From NCBI RefSeq assembly GCF_029227915.1, contig NC_079888.1, positions 2,489,001-2,553,000 on the forward strand: a DNA stretch of 64,000 nucleotides, in the 5' to 3' direction. Each line of letters starts with the position of its first letter. The stretch's first letter is position 1. The notes beneath the pieces were generated by a model. The model saw nothing but the letters and a program-made list of their open reading frames with translations, did not search any database and had not been told where the DNA came from. The stretch is from Hydractinia symbiolongicarpus (taxonomy: Eukaryota > Cnidaria > Hydrozoa > Anthoathecata > Hydractiniidae). Both the position numbers and the translations under genes were made by a program. Shown here in pieces: positions 32,174 through 42,101 of the stretch.

Positions 32174-32783
32174 GTATGTATCAGTAAAGTGTTCTTACAC
32201 ACAATTTGTTACATTATTAGAATGTGAATATCCAAAAACATAAACTTTTTATTGCAAGCTGGACTTTAAAAAATATTGCTGATATTGGATGTCCAAAATA
32301 TCTTTTCAGCTAAATGTTGTTTGACCCCATGTACAAAAATCTTATTTGAGTATAAATTTGTTGCATAATCAAAATAGCCATCTAGAGTATATACACAATC
32401 TGCTTCAAAAGAATTCCAATGGTGCAACCTTACTAATAAAAAAATGTTTTCAACAATATAAAATAACAAATAAAAACTATATTATTTATATAGTTTTAGA
32501 TTCAAACATTTTCTGATGACATCAAAAACTTTTGTCAAATACATTTTATTTTCCCAAACATCAAAATTATGCAATAAATGACGTTCACAAGTTATTACTG
32601 TAAAGCTTCTATTAAGCGCCCACTCTTCGAATACGCGCCCACCCCTCGATCTTCAGAAACGGGCGCATATTCAAATTTTCGACAAAAATGAACTGTCATC
32701 CTTATCAGGTATGAATTAATTTTAGAAAATGTAGGTTTTTGGGAAATTCCTGCTAGGCTGTAACGAATATTTTATATTTTTAG

Positions 32784-33728
32784 AAGAGTCCACAGATGAC
32801 GCCATTTTGGATGAAGAAAATGTAATCAAATATTATTACCACTGTGGTTTTGAGTATGCAGAACTCGTTCTCTTACTTGAGAGGAAACACAAGGGAATAT
32901 TCGAATTCTGTCCCATATTTCGCCTGGCACATTGACGGATATGATAAACTGAAGCCATACGGTTTCCCCATTCACGGTGCCATCGATAGTTTTAGCAGAC
33001 AAGTATTGTGGTTAAACGTAACGTGGTCTAACAATTCGCCAGATAATATAGCATGGATGTTCGTTGATTGCGTTATTGAAAATAAAGGATGCCCAGTTGA
33101 AATGGTTACCGATTTGGGGACAGAGAACTGTATTGCAGCCGCAATTCAAGCATTTTTCCGTGACAATCCGGATTCCAATAGGTACCTGCTGTCGCCAAGA
33201 AATCAACGCATTGAATCTTGGTGGTCTCATGTCAGCAAAACACGATCAATCAATCAAGCACGAAGAATTTTTTTGCTGACATGGAGGCCAATGGAGACCT
33301 GGATTTAAGTGACGAGCTTTCTAAAGAATGTTTATGGTATTCGTTTTCTGCATTATTGCAAAAAGAACTCGAGTATTCCACATACTCATAGAATTAGAAA
33401 ATCTCGACATGACACTGTATCTGGCCGTCCTGATTCAATCTATTATCTTCCAGAGCAATTTGAAAGCACGGAGATGAAATTAGCAGTATCGAATAATCAA
33501 ATCTCAAATGTACTAGGAGATGTCAAAATGAACGAGGAGGAAAATAATTACACAGATTACTTCAAGTATTTGAGTTGCCAGTTGTGTATTCAAACGTCAA
33601 TCTCTTGGCAAACATCATTAGAGCTTTACAGAAAAATAATGCGTATAGCTCAAACTGGATATGCATTATTTCAACAAAATACAACCGAAAATGATCATAT
33701 AAGTCGAAAAAAGTGTCAAAAGATATAA
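32784..33728 (+). pseudogene. DDE integrase-core family gene, internally deleted (copy 1)
   Basis: Reads VIKYYYHCGFEYAELVLLLE, then, after a deletion and frame change near 32895, YFAWHIDGYDKLKPYGFPIH, AIDSFSRQVLWLNV, VTDLGTENCIAAAIQAFF and SPRNQRIESWWSHV. The WHIDGYDK, DLGTEN and NQRIE.WW blocks are those of the animal integrase-core (rve-like) family, with two Asp and a Glu as likely catalytic residues. The helix-turn-helix segment that normally lies between the start and WHIDGYD is missing. A T-run at 33269-33275 shifts the frame (the continuation LSDELSKECLWYSFSALLQ is in another frame) and it returns at IRKSRHDTVSGRPDSIYYLP. Not functional. Confidence 0.75.
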
Positions 33729-33729
33729 A

Positions 33730-34080
33730 AAAGATTCTCAAAATAAGAAAATATAAAAATGACAGTAAAAAAACGCCTATTAGATATTACTCACTGTAAT
33801 GGACATTAAAAGGACTGTAAAGCCTGACTAAACAAACATAAAATATGAAAAAATATAAAATCTGTCTTTAGACACTGTATAAGCTTTCAGCTGTTACCAA
33901 ACAAAAGTGTTTAACGTGTATGCGTTGCAAATTTTGTTTAGACGAAAATATAAGTATGAATACTTATATTTTATAACTTGCAGTTTTTAACATATAAACG
34001 ATATACCTGCGAAAATTTCTACCTAAATTTGAACAGGCATTAATGATATTACCTTAAATAGAAATACACAGATCTTTATT
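33730..34080. other. non-coding spacer
   Basis: AT-rich; no gene or clear repeat seen. Confidence 0.4.
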
Positions 34081-34082
34081 CT

Positions 34083-34796
34083 CTAAGAAAAACCTGCAAT
34101 AAATATCATCGTATTTTTATTGGAAATTTTACATAAGCGAACAGTCGGATAACAAACTTGATGCTTCGGATTTCTAACAAAACATTCATGGTCATATATA
34201 ACTTTGATTAAAAAAATTGCTGACATCGACAGGCTTATGCTCTTGTCCAGTGATCCAGGAAAGTATTGCTCTGGCCGTAATGGAAACGTTTTCATACTGA
34301 ACTTAATCATTTCTATCATTTTGGCTCTGTCATATTTGATTCTATCACCCTTCCAAGCAGTGGGTACATCAAAAACAACTAAATCATTTGTCTCAACTTC
34401 TGCCGGAAAATTTTGAAACAAATTAATAACTATTTCCTTTACTTGTCTCTTAGTGGTCTGATCTTCCGCATAATGCAATTCCCATCAATGATATTGGCAG
34501 ATTTGAATACAAATATGGACTTGAAAATAGTAGGAAACTGCTTCATCTAATGGTATACATTGAATAATTTCAATCCCTTACAAAATTCTTCCAAATAACG
34601 CATTCTACGATTTATCATTTGTAGTAACAACACTATCTTTTTCGAACATTAAAAAAAAATCTGCATATTATGTTTTGGTGATGGCCTAGGTCGGATTTTT
34701 TTCTAGAATTCTCAGAAAACTATCCTTACCAACTCCACATTGACTGCAGTAGATCGCATCATTGCTAAAAAAACTACCACAAGAAAAGCAAAACAT
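34083..34796 (-). pseudogene. unrecognised gene with zinc ribbon N-terminus, decayed
   Basis: ATG 34796 starts a short frame with two CxxC pairs (CFSC, CSQC; MFCFSCGSFFSNDAIYCSQC), a zinc-ribbon N-terminus, stopping at 34686. Downstream in changing frames come YLEEFCKGLKLFNVY, MKQFPTIFKSIFVFKSANII, and the open stretch 34478-34083 (RQVKEIVINLFQNFPAEVE, NDLVVFDVPTAWKGDR). The pattern is that of a decayed gene; similarity to G2E3/HECT-like cnidarian proteins is only impressionistic. No function is assigned. Confidence 0.4.
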
Positions 34797-35009
34797 TGTG
34801 ACAACTTTTCCAAAGCCACAACAACAACAACAACATGTAACACATATGCCTTTATGAAAATAAAGCAATAAAGTGCCATGAGGTAAATAACACGGAGCTC
34901 CATAATGATGAAAATATTTAATTTTGTTGTGAACTTTCATTATTTGCCGTGGACTTTCTTTATTTGCCGTGGAGTTATTTAATTTGCCGTGACATTTATA
35001 GACCACCGT

Positions 35010-35390
35010 AGCTTTCTTGTTAAAGCAGTTATTTCTATGTGAAACTTAACCTTGAATATTGAATCTGCTTAAAACTTTATTCGTTGTGGCAAACAAAAAC
35101 TTTGGTCAGGCTTTAATTATTTTCCTTTTAGATACTTGCCACTCTTTTAATTTTGTTTTTCAGTTATGTTCTTAAGCGTTTGCAAAACTTATTTCTCAAA
35201 AAGTTGGTGAAGAATTTTTAGTGTAAGCCGAATACCTTATCAGTAAAAGGTTGAGTATAGTCGATGAAAAAATAGACCTCTCTCTCGAAAAATCTTAATG
35301 ACTTTCAGCGACTTTTTTACTGATAAGTTATACTTTTTGTTTAGGTTACACAATTTTGCTACAACATGTAAAGCTCAGACTTTTATTTTG
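35010..35390. other. non-coding spacer
   Basis: AT-rich sequence between two decayed genes; no feature seen. Confidence 0.4.
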
Positions 35391-35394
35391 TTAT

Positions 35395-36560
35395 AAAAAG
35401 CAGAAAACTTTACAAATGTCTTATAAGTTTTACTAAGTTGACATATAAATCTTCTGCTTCTTGCACCGTTTTCGGATACTCCAATCAATTCTCGCACATT
35501 AGAATCGATGCCAGCTCTGCGAATTCTTGACTACACCCAAAGTTTGTGGGGGATGTTGTGAATGCGATAACCAAATTTGTTACTACAGAATCGAGTTCGT
35601 CTACTCCATAATCTTAAGAGACTTTTAGCTCGGAAATAGTGTAAAGCACATTTGGACGACCTGCAGGTACTTCACTAAAGCGCTTTTTTCTAATCACATA
35701 CTTGTTTTAGTACTCCTTTGTTTGATTGAGTTCATCCCGCGGAACACTAATAAAGCAAAATCGCAAGTTGATCTGTAGTTATCATCATAAAGACCTTGTT
35801 CACGAAGGTCGCCAAATAAGTTAATAAAACATCCCAACGTGTCGCGTTTTAAGATGAACCGCCAAGCCCCTATCCTCTGATTGCTACTAGATGGCCTATA
35901 CGGAAAGCTATTATAGGCTGCAAAACTATCGGTACCGTTTCTACGCAAAAAACGTTGAACGTTGCAAAAAATGTAAAGATTTACATTTTTTGTGCCTCCA
36001 TCAGCTGAGTAACAATAATAATAAAAAATTTTAAAGGACGTTTTTTGCAACATGTAGGCAAGACAGCTATTAATTATATTACCTCTTATGCGTCTGGGAT
36101 CCTTCTTTTCAGCCTTCACGACGTTAACGAAAAAACTGGCGATGACCTTACGATCTTTGGTAGTGTTTGAAACATGAAACCATATAATCTTTCCAGCTAA
36201 AGCCGTCCATGGCACCATGAATGTAGAAACCGAATGATTTCAGCTTATCGTTTCCATCTACATGAAAAACTTCGTTTGGTCTACGGTTCACATATTTCCG
36301 ATGTTCTAGTCTGTGCTTGGATCGACGAGCACATCCTTCTGGAATGATTATTTTTAACGTCTGTTAAACCACAGAAGTTTCGACTTGCATTCCATGTTGA
36401 AGAAGCCTTTGTCGAATCTTACGATAACCTCGATTCTGTGAACCGCTGGCATATCTGCTAACAAATACTCTGGAGTCAACTTCATATCTTCTTCTTTTTA
36501 ATCCAAGCCTTTGATGTTCACTGAATACTAACTTTAAAATCTCGTCGTAAAAGAACCCCT
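35395..36560 (-). pseudogene. DDE integrase-core family gene (copy 2), with intron and frameshifts
   Basis: On the minus strand: FYDEILKLVFSEHQRLGLKRR, NRGYRKIRQRLLQHGMQVET (helix-turn-helix part), a stop near 36366, EGCARRSKHRLEHRKYVNRR, EVFHVDGNDKLKSFGFYIHG, then a frameshift near 36200, GKIIWFHVSNTTKDRKVIA, DPRRIR, an in-frame intron of about 86 bp (GTAATATAA...TACTCAG, about 36083-35998), ADGGTKNVNLYIFCNVQRFL, SSSNQRIGAWRFILKRDTL and EVPAGRPNVLYTI. It is the same family as 32784-33728, in opposite orientation. The third catalytic block has NQRIG instead of NQRIE, so the Glu is lost. Confidence 0.7.
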
Positions 36561-36769
36561 GATAAAAAACTTTTCAATAGACTATTCTAAATCCATGCCA
36601 GTCCTTCAAAAGGTGACTTAATATAACATTCGGAAGATTCTAGATGAAATTAACAAACAATCGATCCTTACCTAAACTAAATAAACCTATAGCTAGATCT
36701 ATCATTTTGACTTCGAAGAGAACGAGGAAAACAAAGGAAAAATGTATAAACATCATACTTTCTGATAAC

Positions 36770-37078
36770 GCGATTTAGTGCGCACTAGACTTACCCTACT
36801 GCGAACTAAACGATTTTTTAGTACGCACTAAACATATAATTTGGTGCGCAGTAAACTTGATTTTAGTGCACAGTAAGCATACTGCTAGTGCGCACTAGAA
36901 ATATTGTTAGTGCGCACTGAAGGTGCAGTCTAGTGCTCACTAACAATATCTCTACTGCGCAAATGCCTCGTGCACACTAGAGATATTTCTAGCGCGCACT
37001 AGGCTGTACTATTAGTGCACACTAGCATGGAGTCTAGTGCGCAGTAACAACTTAACTAGTGCGCAAAGTCACTAGCAG
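36770..37078. repeat. array of the palindrome TAGTGCGCACTA and variants
   Basis: About 300 bp with some 15 copies of TAGTGCGCACTA or one- to two-base variants, in both orientations (it is self-complementary), spaced by 10-20 bases of AT-rich sequence with ATATT and AACTT cores. The block is bounded by ATAACGCGATTTAG and AACATATCGCATTTG. No coding potential. Confidence 0.8.
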
Positions 37079-37117
37079 TAACATATCGCATTTGATAAAT
37101 TATATTATTTTTATTAT

Positions 37118-37654
37118 CAACCTCGTCCCCAGGGCTTGTTAAGCTATTTATTTTTGGACGGCCTGAAAATGGCCCTGACCGTGGCTGGTCACATGACGAA
37201 TTTGATTGGCCATAAAAACTCGTCCAACGAGTTATATTAGAGGTGAAATTTTATAGCAAAAGGTATCAGAATTAAAACAAACATTATTTTGCTATGAAAC
37301 AATAAGAAGAATAAAAAAAAGGATTTAGAAAGTATTTTAGCAACATGAGGTTAACAATAATTGAATGAAAACAGGTTTGAGTATTAAATGTGATAGGCCA
37401 GCAGAAACATCATGCAGAAGAAAAAATTACTGCTAAAAATAATCATATTTCTGCATTTGGCGCTAAAATTGTAACTCGCCAAGATCAAAACGTTCAATAA
37501 TTAATTTTATTGATCTTCTCGATTGCCTGGGTATAATTTAAATTGGTGCGTTTTAACAAGGGCGAGACAAATAATCATTTTCAAAGTACCCACTATACGT
37601 GGGTATTTTGCCGTCATGTGACCAGCTAGGGCCCAAACCCTGGGGACGAGGTTG
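37118..37654. mobile_element. MITE with 17-bp perfect TIRs (CAACCTCGTCCCCAGGG)
   Basis: A 537-bp element: CAACCTCGTCCCCAGGG at 37118-37134 and its exact inverse at 37638-37654. No open frame. Related, shorter or degenerate ends occur at 19876-19960, 22828, 25939 and within the repeats at 2289 and 55551. Target duplication not clear. Confidence 0.85.
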
Positions 37655-37659
37655 TTTTA

Positions 37660-39716
37660 GTATGTCTTTTTGTGTTTTATTTCACAAAGGTCACAGATAA
37701 TTAACTTATGTTAACTTATATTGTTCTCTTACGCAAATGAAACAAATCGTTATTTATTTATTTCTCACCTTTTAGACATAATTGGGCACTAACTAACCGG
37801 TGCTTTAAGACGCCGGCATGTAAATGTGTGACCGGGGAACGCCCAGTAAAGTGCTAAAAAGAGCGTAAACTGTACCACACATTCAGGTAGGCCGCTTAAA
37901 TACAGGAATGCATTACGTCGTAAATCGATTGAATAACATTATATATTGTGTTTTCAGGTTTAATATGTTTTTCAAAAAAAAAAATTTCCGACAATTTTAG
38001 ATGAAACACAGTTTACAACCCGTTATTAACTCGTCATACCAAAAACAGTGGGCCTATATTTTTTTTATATTGCGGAATATGTGTCAGAAAATGTTTAGAA
38101 ATTAATTGTAGCACTGGGCTGACCGCTTAGTACTGGTAAACCCTGTCGCACATGCATATATGCGTATTATATACACTTTTCAAAAAAACGTTATTGTAAC
38201 TTGGGTTTAAATATAACACAGGAAACAGCCCGTCGTTTCCCCCGTCTAACTGAAAAAATCGTTCAGCAATTTTATTTTGCGGAATAAGTTTTAGCATCAA
38301 AAACATTATTGATAAAGATCTTTTTTAAGAACAGAATTAAAAAAAATCAGGGTGAATAAGGTTCGTAGAATAAAAACAGTCATCTTCAGGTGAGATTTTA
38401 CCGTCTCTTGTAAAAAAAACGTGAAGAGGATAGTTGTCACACTGTGGATAAATTCACACAATTATGCTTGTCATACATATTTCCCGTGTCAGCACTCTGT
38501 GTGTATTTTTGTTCCGTCTGTTAGTATGAATTAATGCAAAAAACGGGTTTTCCCGCCATTAAAGTTTTACTAAAATCAACCCTTCGGAACAAAGTGGATA
38601 AAATTGCACCGCATTTGCTATTTTATGTGTCTGTAACACGACTTTTTTTCTTCGCACAGACAGGATACGGGTATTATATAGAGTTCGTTAGCACGGAAAT
38701 ACGCTCATCATACCTAATTTTTATTTTCTGCATAAATATTTCATGTGTCCGTATGTTACTATGAATTCGTACAGAAATAAATATTTTTGCTTTCTGGAAA
38801 AATAGCAGTTTGTCCTCATGACTTTTTTATTTAACGTTGATCTTTAACGTGTTGTCCTAATTAGCACAGCAACGGAAACACACAAATTAAATTAATTTGA
38901 AAACATTACATTATCTCATCCTCCTTAATTGCATGGACGCTGGCACAAACATTAATTTTTGTTTTTATGTTGTAAACAAATTTTCAATCTCTTTGTCATG
39001 AATAGGTCAAACTAATGAAAATTTGAAATAAAAAAGTGTCATTATAAAGGCGTCTTTTCTTTTCCTGCTGTGCATGACCCTAACGTAAGAAATAAACTAT
39101 AACAATACACCGGAAGCAAATTAAATTATAATGTTGTGATCGCAAAATGTTAACACATTTGCTTCCAGACCATTCCTTTAATAATTTAGAATTTCCTACA
39201 AATGCTTTGGGTTTTAAAACCAAAAAAGACGGGCGACCCCATGGATTTCTCCACGGGTTAACAACTAGTCAAAAAAAAGACAGCAGAATCTGAATAAGAA
39301 GTAGACCTGACTGTGCATTGACTGTGTATCATACTTTTTAGAATCTTATCTTGACAAATAAAAGCAAATGTTGCACTTATGCACTTAAGACAGCATTGTG
39401 TGTAAAGTGTCCTGTAAATTTACTTAAAATGCAACAGTTTCATGCATCTTTTCCCAACATTAGCTACGCACAAGAGTAAAGAGAAGATAAAAAGAGACTG
39501 TCATAGTTATATTGCGTGCTAATTAGGAAGATTATTTCTAAATATTACCACCAAAACGTAGCTCAACTCAGTCACCAGGAAAACATTGAAGCCTTCTGTT
39601 AGAGGATAATAAAAAATAACACTTTTTGATGGGATTGAGACTGCATTAAATAGATATATACAAAATGAAACTCGAATAAATAAATAAATAAATAAATAAA
39701 TAAGAATATATAAACA
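37660..39716. other. non-coding region with dispersed repeats
   Basis: No supported gene. Contains copies of a dispersed motif GGTAAACC...GTCGCACATG (about 38140) also seen inverted or direct near 46440, 46570 and 59550. An AAAT microsatellite lies at 39675-39702. Confidence 0.45.
39675..39702. repeat. AAAT microsatellite
   Basis: About seven perfect units of AAAT/ATAA just downstream (3' side) of the GPCR gene. Confidence 0.9.
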
Positions 39717-42101
39717 CTATTTACATTTTGGTTGTGAAGTTTGGGAATTTCGATCAGACACCAATAAGATAATCAAACCGCGAAAGCTTCTTAAGATTGT
39801 ATATGCGCCCATAAAAACCGCCGTTACAACAAGTTCGACTTGACTTATCGAGTTTGTTCGTATCTGTATAACAGCAACGATCTCGCTTATCCCAAGTATT
39901 AGAGCCAACTTTAACGCTACCTTGATACAACTGTAACTTTTTCCTTCCTTGGGATAACTAATATGCTGACTCAGCCTTTTCACTGCGCGTATATTTCGGC
40001 AAGCTATCACCAAAACAACACCTGAAAAGAGCGATATAATCGTAGATGGTATTATATATAAAAAAAGTCTGGAATGAAAGGTGGTAATCCAGCAAATGGT
40101 CTTTCCATCGTAGGCGTGACACAAATGTAAACTATGTAACGTGAAGGTAATGCCAACCATGATGGAGGCGCTCACCATGACAACTATAATGAATTTCTTA
40201 ATACGTTTTTTACACTTAATGCTTCTATTGATAAACGTATTTCTAAACGTTGCTGCAAACTCATAGGCCATAGCTCCGGACCACAAATGTGAAACTAGCA
40301 GGAACCAATGCAGTAAAATAGCAACAACCTTACACACCCACCTATTGCGTCTAGCTGCTATTGATCCTATGAATAGACAGTCTGAAATAAACAAAGACAG
40401 ACAGAGTGCTATCATAATCTGTTGGGGAACTGTTTCGTATCTTCTGTGCTTCACAAAACAGCCTAATAAATATGCATAACTGACCAGACTTATTGATGTG
40501 CCCACAATAGACGTGTAGGCGTAAACTAGCTCGATAGTAGCAAACCATGGGTAAAGAAGATAGACTGTCTGAGCAGCTCTTGATGATACGTTAGCACTGA
40601 TTGTCTCGTTTGTAGTCAACAATGTAGTGTTTTTGGATATGCAAATAGCAATTCCATTTTCAGTTGGAATGTACTCCGCTGGCGAACACGTCTGGTGCGA
40701 ATGGGTAATTACCAAATCCAAATTTGGCTGTATTGTATAGTCAGGCTCTAAATCCCTCATTAAACAATCCGAACCATTCATATAAAATTGGTCGCACAGC
40801 ACAATTTTCTTTTCCAAATCATCTCTTAAATTCCAGTATATGTATGCATTGTAACTTGTGGCATTGTACGTGGAGTTTTTACCGATAATCTTACATGTGG
40901 TGTCGGTTGAAAAATCGTAAGAAGAATACACTTGAGGTTTAGCGCAGTACTTGTGTTCTGGAAAGTTCCTTTTCGGATCAAATCCATGCAAGGAAGACGA
41001 ATGTGAAACTCTTTCTCGTAAGAGAAGTATGTGTTTAATCATTGACCTAGACTTGGTTATTACGGCGTGAAAACTTCGATCTAAAATATCAAATTCTTCT
41101 CGTAGAACATACAACTTAGGCCACTGTGTTTTTTCGAAATATTTCCGCACAATTTTCTTTATACTTCTCTTTTTCCGTTTGGAAAAAGGTCTAAAGGAGT
41201 TTTTGAATTGCACATAGAGGGCAATTTCATCACGAAACAAACAACGCTCAAATATCATCGATCCACCGGCATCAAGGTCGTGTGATTCATGTATATCCAC
41301 CTGCACACATTCGCTTCCTTCACGCTGGAAACCGTTCCTGCAAAATGGCCTGAAACACATCTTTGTTTCTTTGTCGTAAGCCATGTCCTGAGGGCACTTT
41401 TTACTTACTGATTTCAACGAAGGTCTTATTTCCTCCTCCTTTTTCGATTGACGAAATTCAACGAGTTTGTTCCATGAAACTAATCCATTACTTTGAGGAA
41501 AGTTTTCTGAGTCTCTAAGACGCTGGAACTGGGGGAAAGGTATTCCGCAAAAGGTATAGTAATGACAGAATGTCTCCTGTTGACGATCCAACGCTGATAA
41601 ATTAGCACATTTTCTAACGTCGAAAGGTATTTCTGCTTTGTTGATATAACTGCAATATTCCGTTGTTGTTCTTTGCATCGATCTTTCCACGGTAACAAAG
41701 TTGCACGATGCACAATACTGATTTTTGTAAAATTTACCTTTGTAAAAATATGGCGGGAACTCTCCTAATTGCGACTGTAAACACTGCCTCGTATCATTAG
41801 CATTCGCTGAATTATTGCATGATGGTGGAATTTGAAGTCGTTTTAAGAAAACAGATAAGGATGAATTGGTAGCCGTTGTTGTATGTGTTAATAGCGTATT
41901 GTTGACATTTATAACACCCTTTTTTTTGCCTGTTAATATGTTATGTTGATCATGTAAAAACGTTGCTGTGCTGTTCGTACTGGTTGTCCTGGTAGTTAAG
42001 ACATTCGAACCATTATTTCTGTTTGTGTTATTAACAATTGCTGATGTTGTGAACATTTGAATTACAACAAGCAAAATACAAATAAATATTTTTCTTGTCA
42101 T
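39717..42101 (-). CDS. secretin/adhesion-like (class B) GPCR, single exon
   Basis: Start chosen at ATG 42101, followed by a signal peptide (MTRKIFICILLVVIQMF); a further upstream in-frame ATG at 42215 would bury it. The 794-residue protein has a long N-glycosylated, Cys-containing ectodomain (CPQDMAYDKETKMCFRPFC), a basic KRKKRS run at about 308-313, and seven membrane segments from about residue 525. Receptor landmarks include FISDCLF, CKVVAILLHWFLLVSHLW (TM3), ICWI in extracellular loop 2 and a short C-tail. The layout resembles methuselah/adhesion-type receptors, but no canonical GPS cleavage motif is visible before TM1. It probably signals at the cell surface; the ligand is unknown. Frame is intact and intronless. 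Confidence 0.85.
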   Translation of the reverse strand: MTRKIFICILLVVIQMFTTSAIVNNTNRNNGSNVLTTRTTSTNSTATFLHDQHNILTGKKKGVINVNNTLLTHTTTATNSSLSVFLKRLQIPPSCNNSANANDTRQCLQSQLGEFPPYFYKGKFYKNQYCASCNFVTVERSMQRTTTEYCSYINKAEIPFDVRKCANLSALDRQQETFCHYYTFCGIPFPQFQRLRDSENFPQSNGLVSWNKLVEFRQSKKEEEIRPSLKSVSKKCPQDMAYDKETKMCFRPFCRNGFQREGSECVQVDIHESHDLDAGGSMIFERCLFRDEIALYVQFKNSFRPFSKRKKRSIKKIVRKYFEKTQWPKLYVLREEFDILDRSFHAVITKSRSMIKHILLLRERVSHSSSLHGFDPKRNFPEHKYCAKPQVYSSYDFSTDTTCKIIGKNSTYNATSYNAYIYWNLRDDLEKKIVLCDQFYMNGSDCLMRDLEPDYTIQPNLDLVITHSHQTCSPAEYIPTENGIAICISKNTTLLTTNETISANVSSRAAQTVYLLYPWFATIELVYAYTSIVGTSISLVSYAYLLGCFVKHRRYETVPQQIMIALCLSLFISDCLFIGSIAARRNRWVCKVVAILLHWFLLVSHLWSGAMAYEFAATFRNTFINRSIKCKKRIKKFIIVVMVSASIMVGITFTLHSLHLCHAYDGKTICWITTFHSRLFLYIIPSTIISLFSGVVLVIACRNIRAVKRLSQHISYPKEGKSYSCIKVALKLALILGISEIVAVIQIRTNSISQVELVVTAVFMGAYTILRSFRGLIILLVSDRNSQTSQPKCK

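Noticed and set aside
35694-36218. A single 174-residue protein
   Set aside because: The frame reads straight through an apparent intron (36083-35998) and is only part of the integrase-core pseudogene.
36770-37078. CRISPR-like array
   Set aside because: The repeated unit is a short palindrome with irregular spacing and no conserved repeat-spacer length; the genome is eukaryotic.
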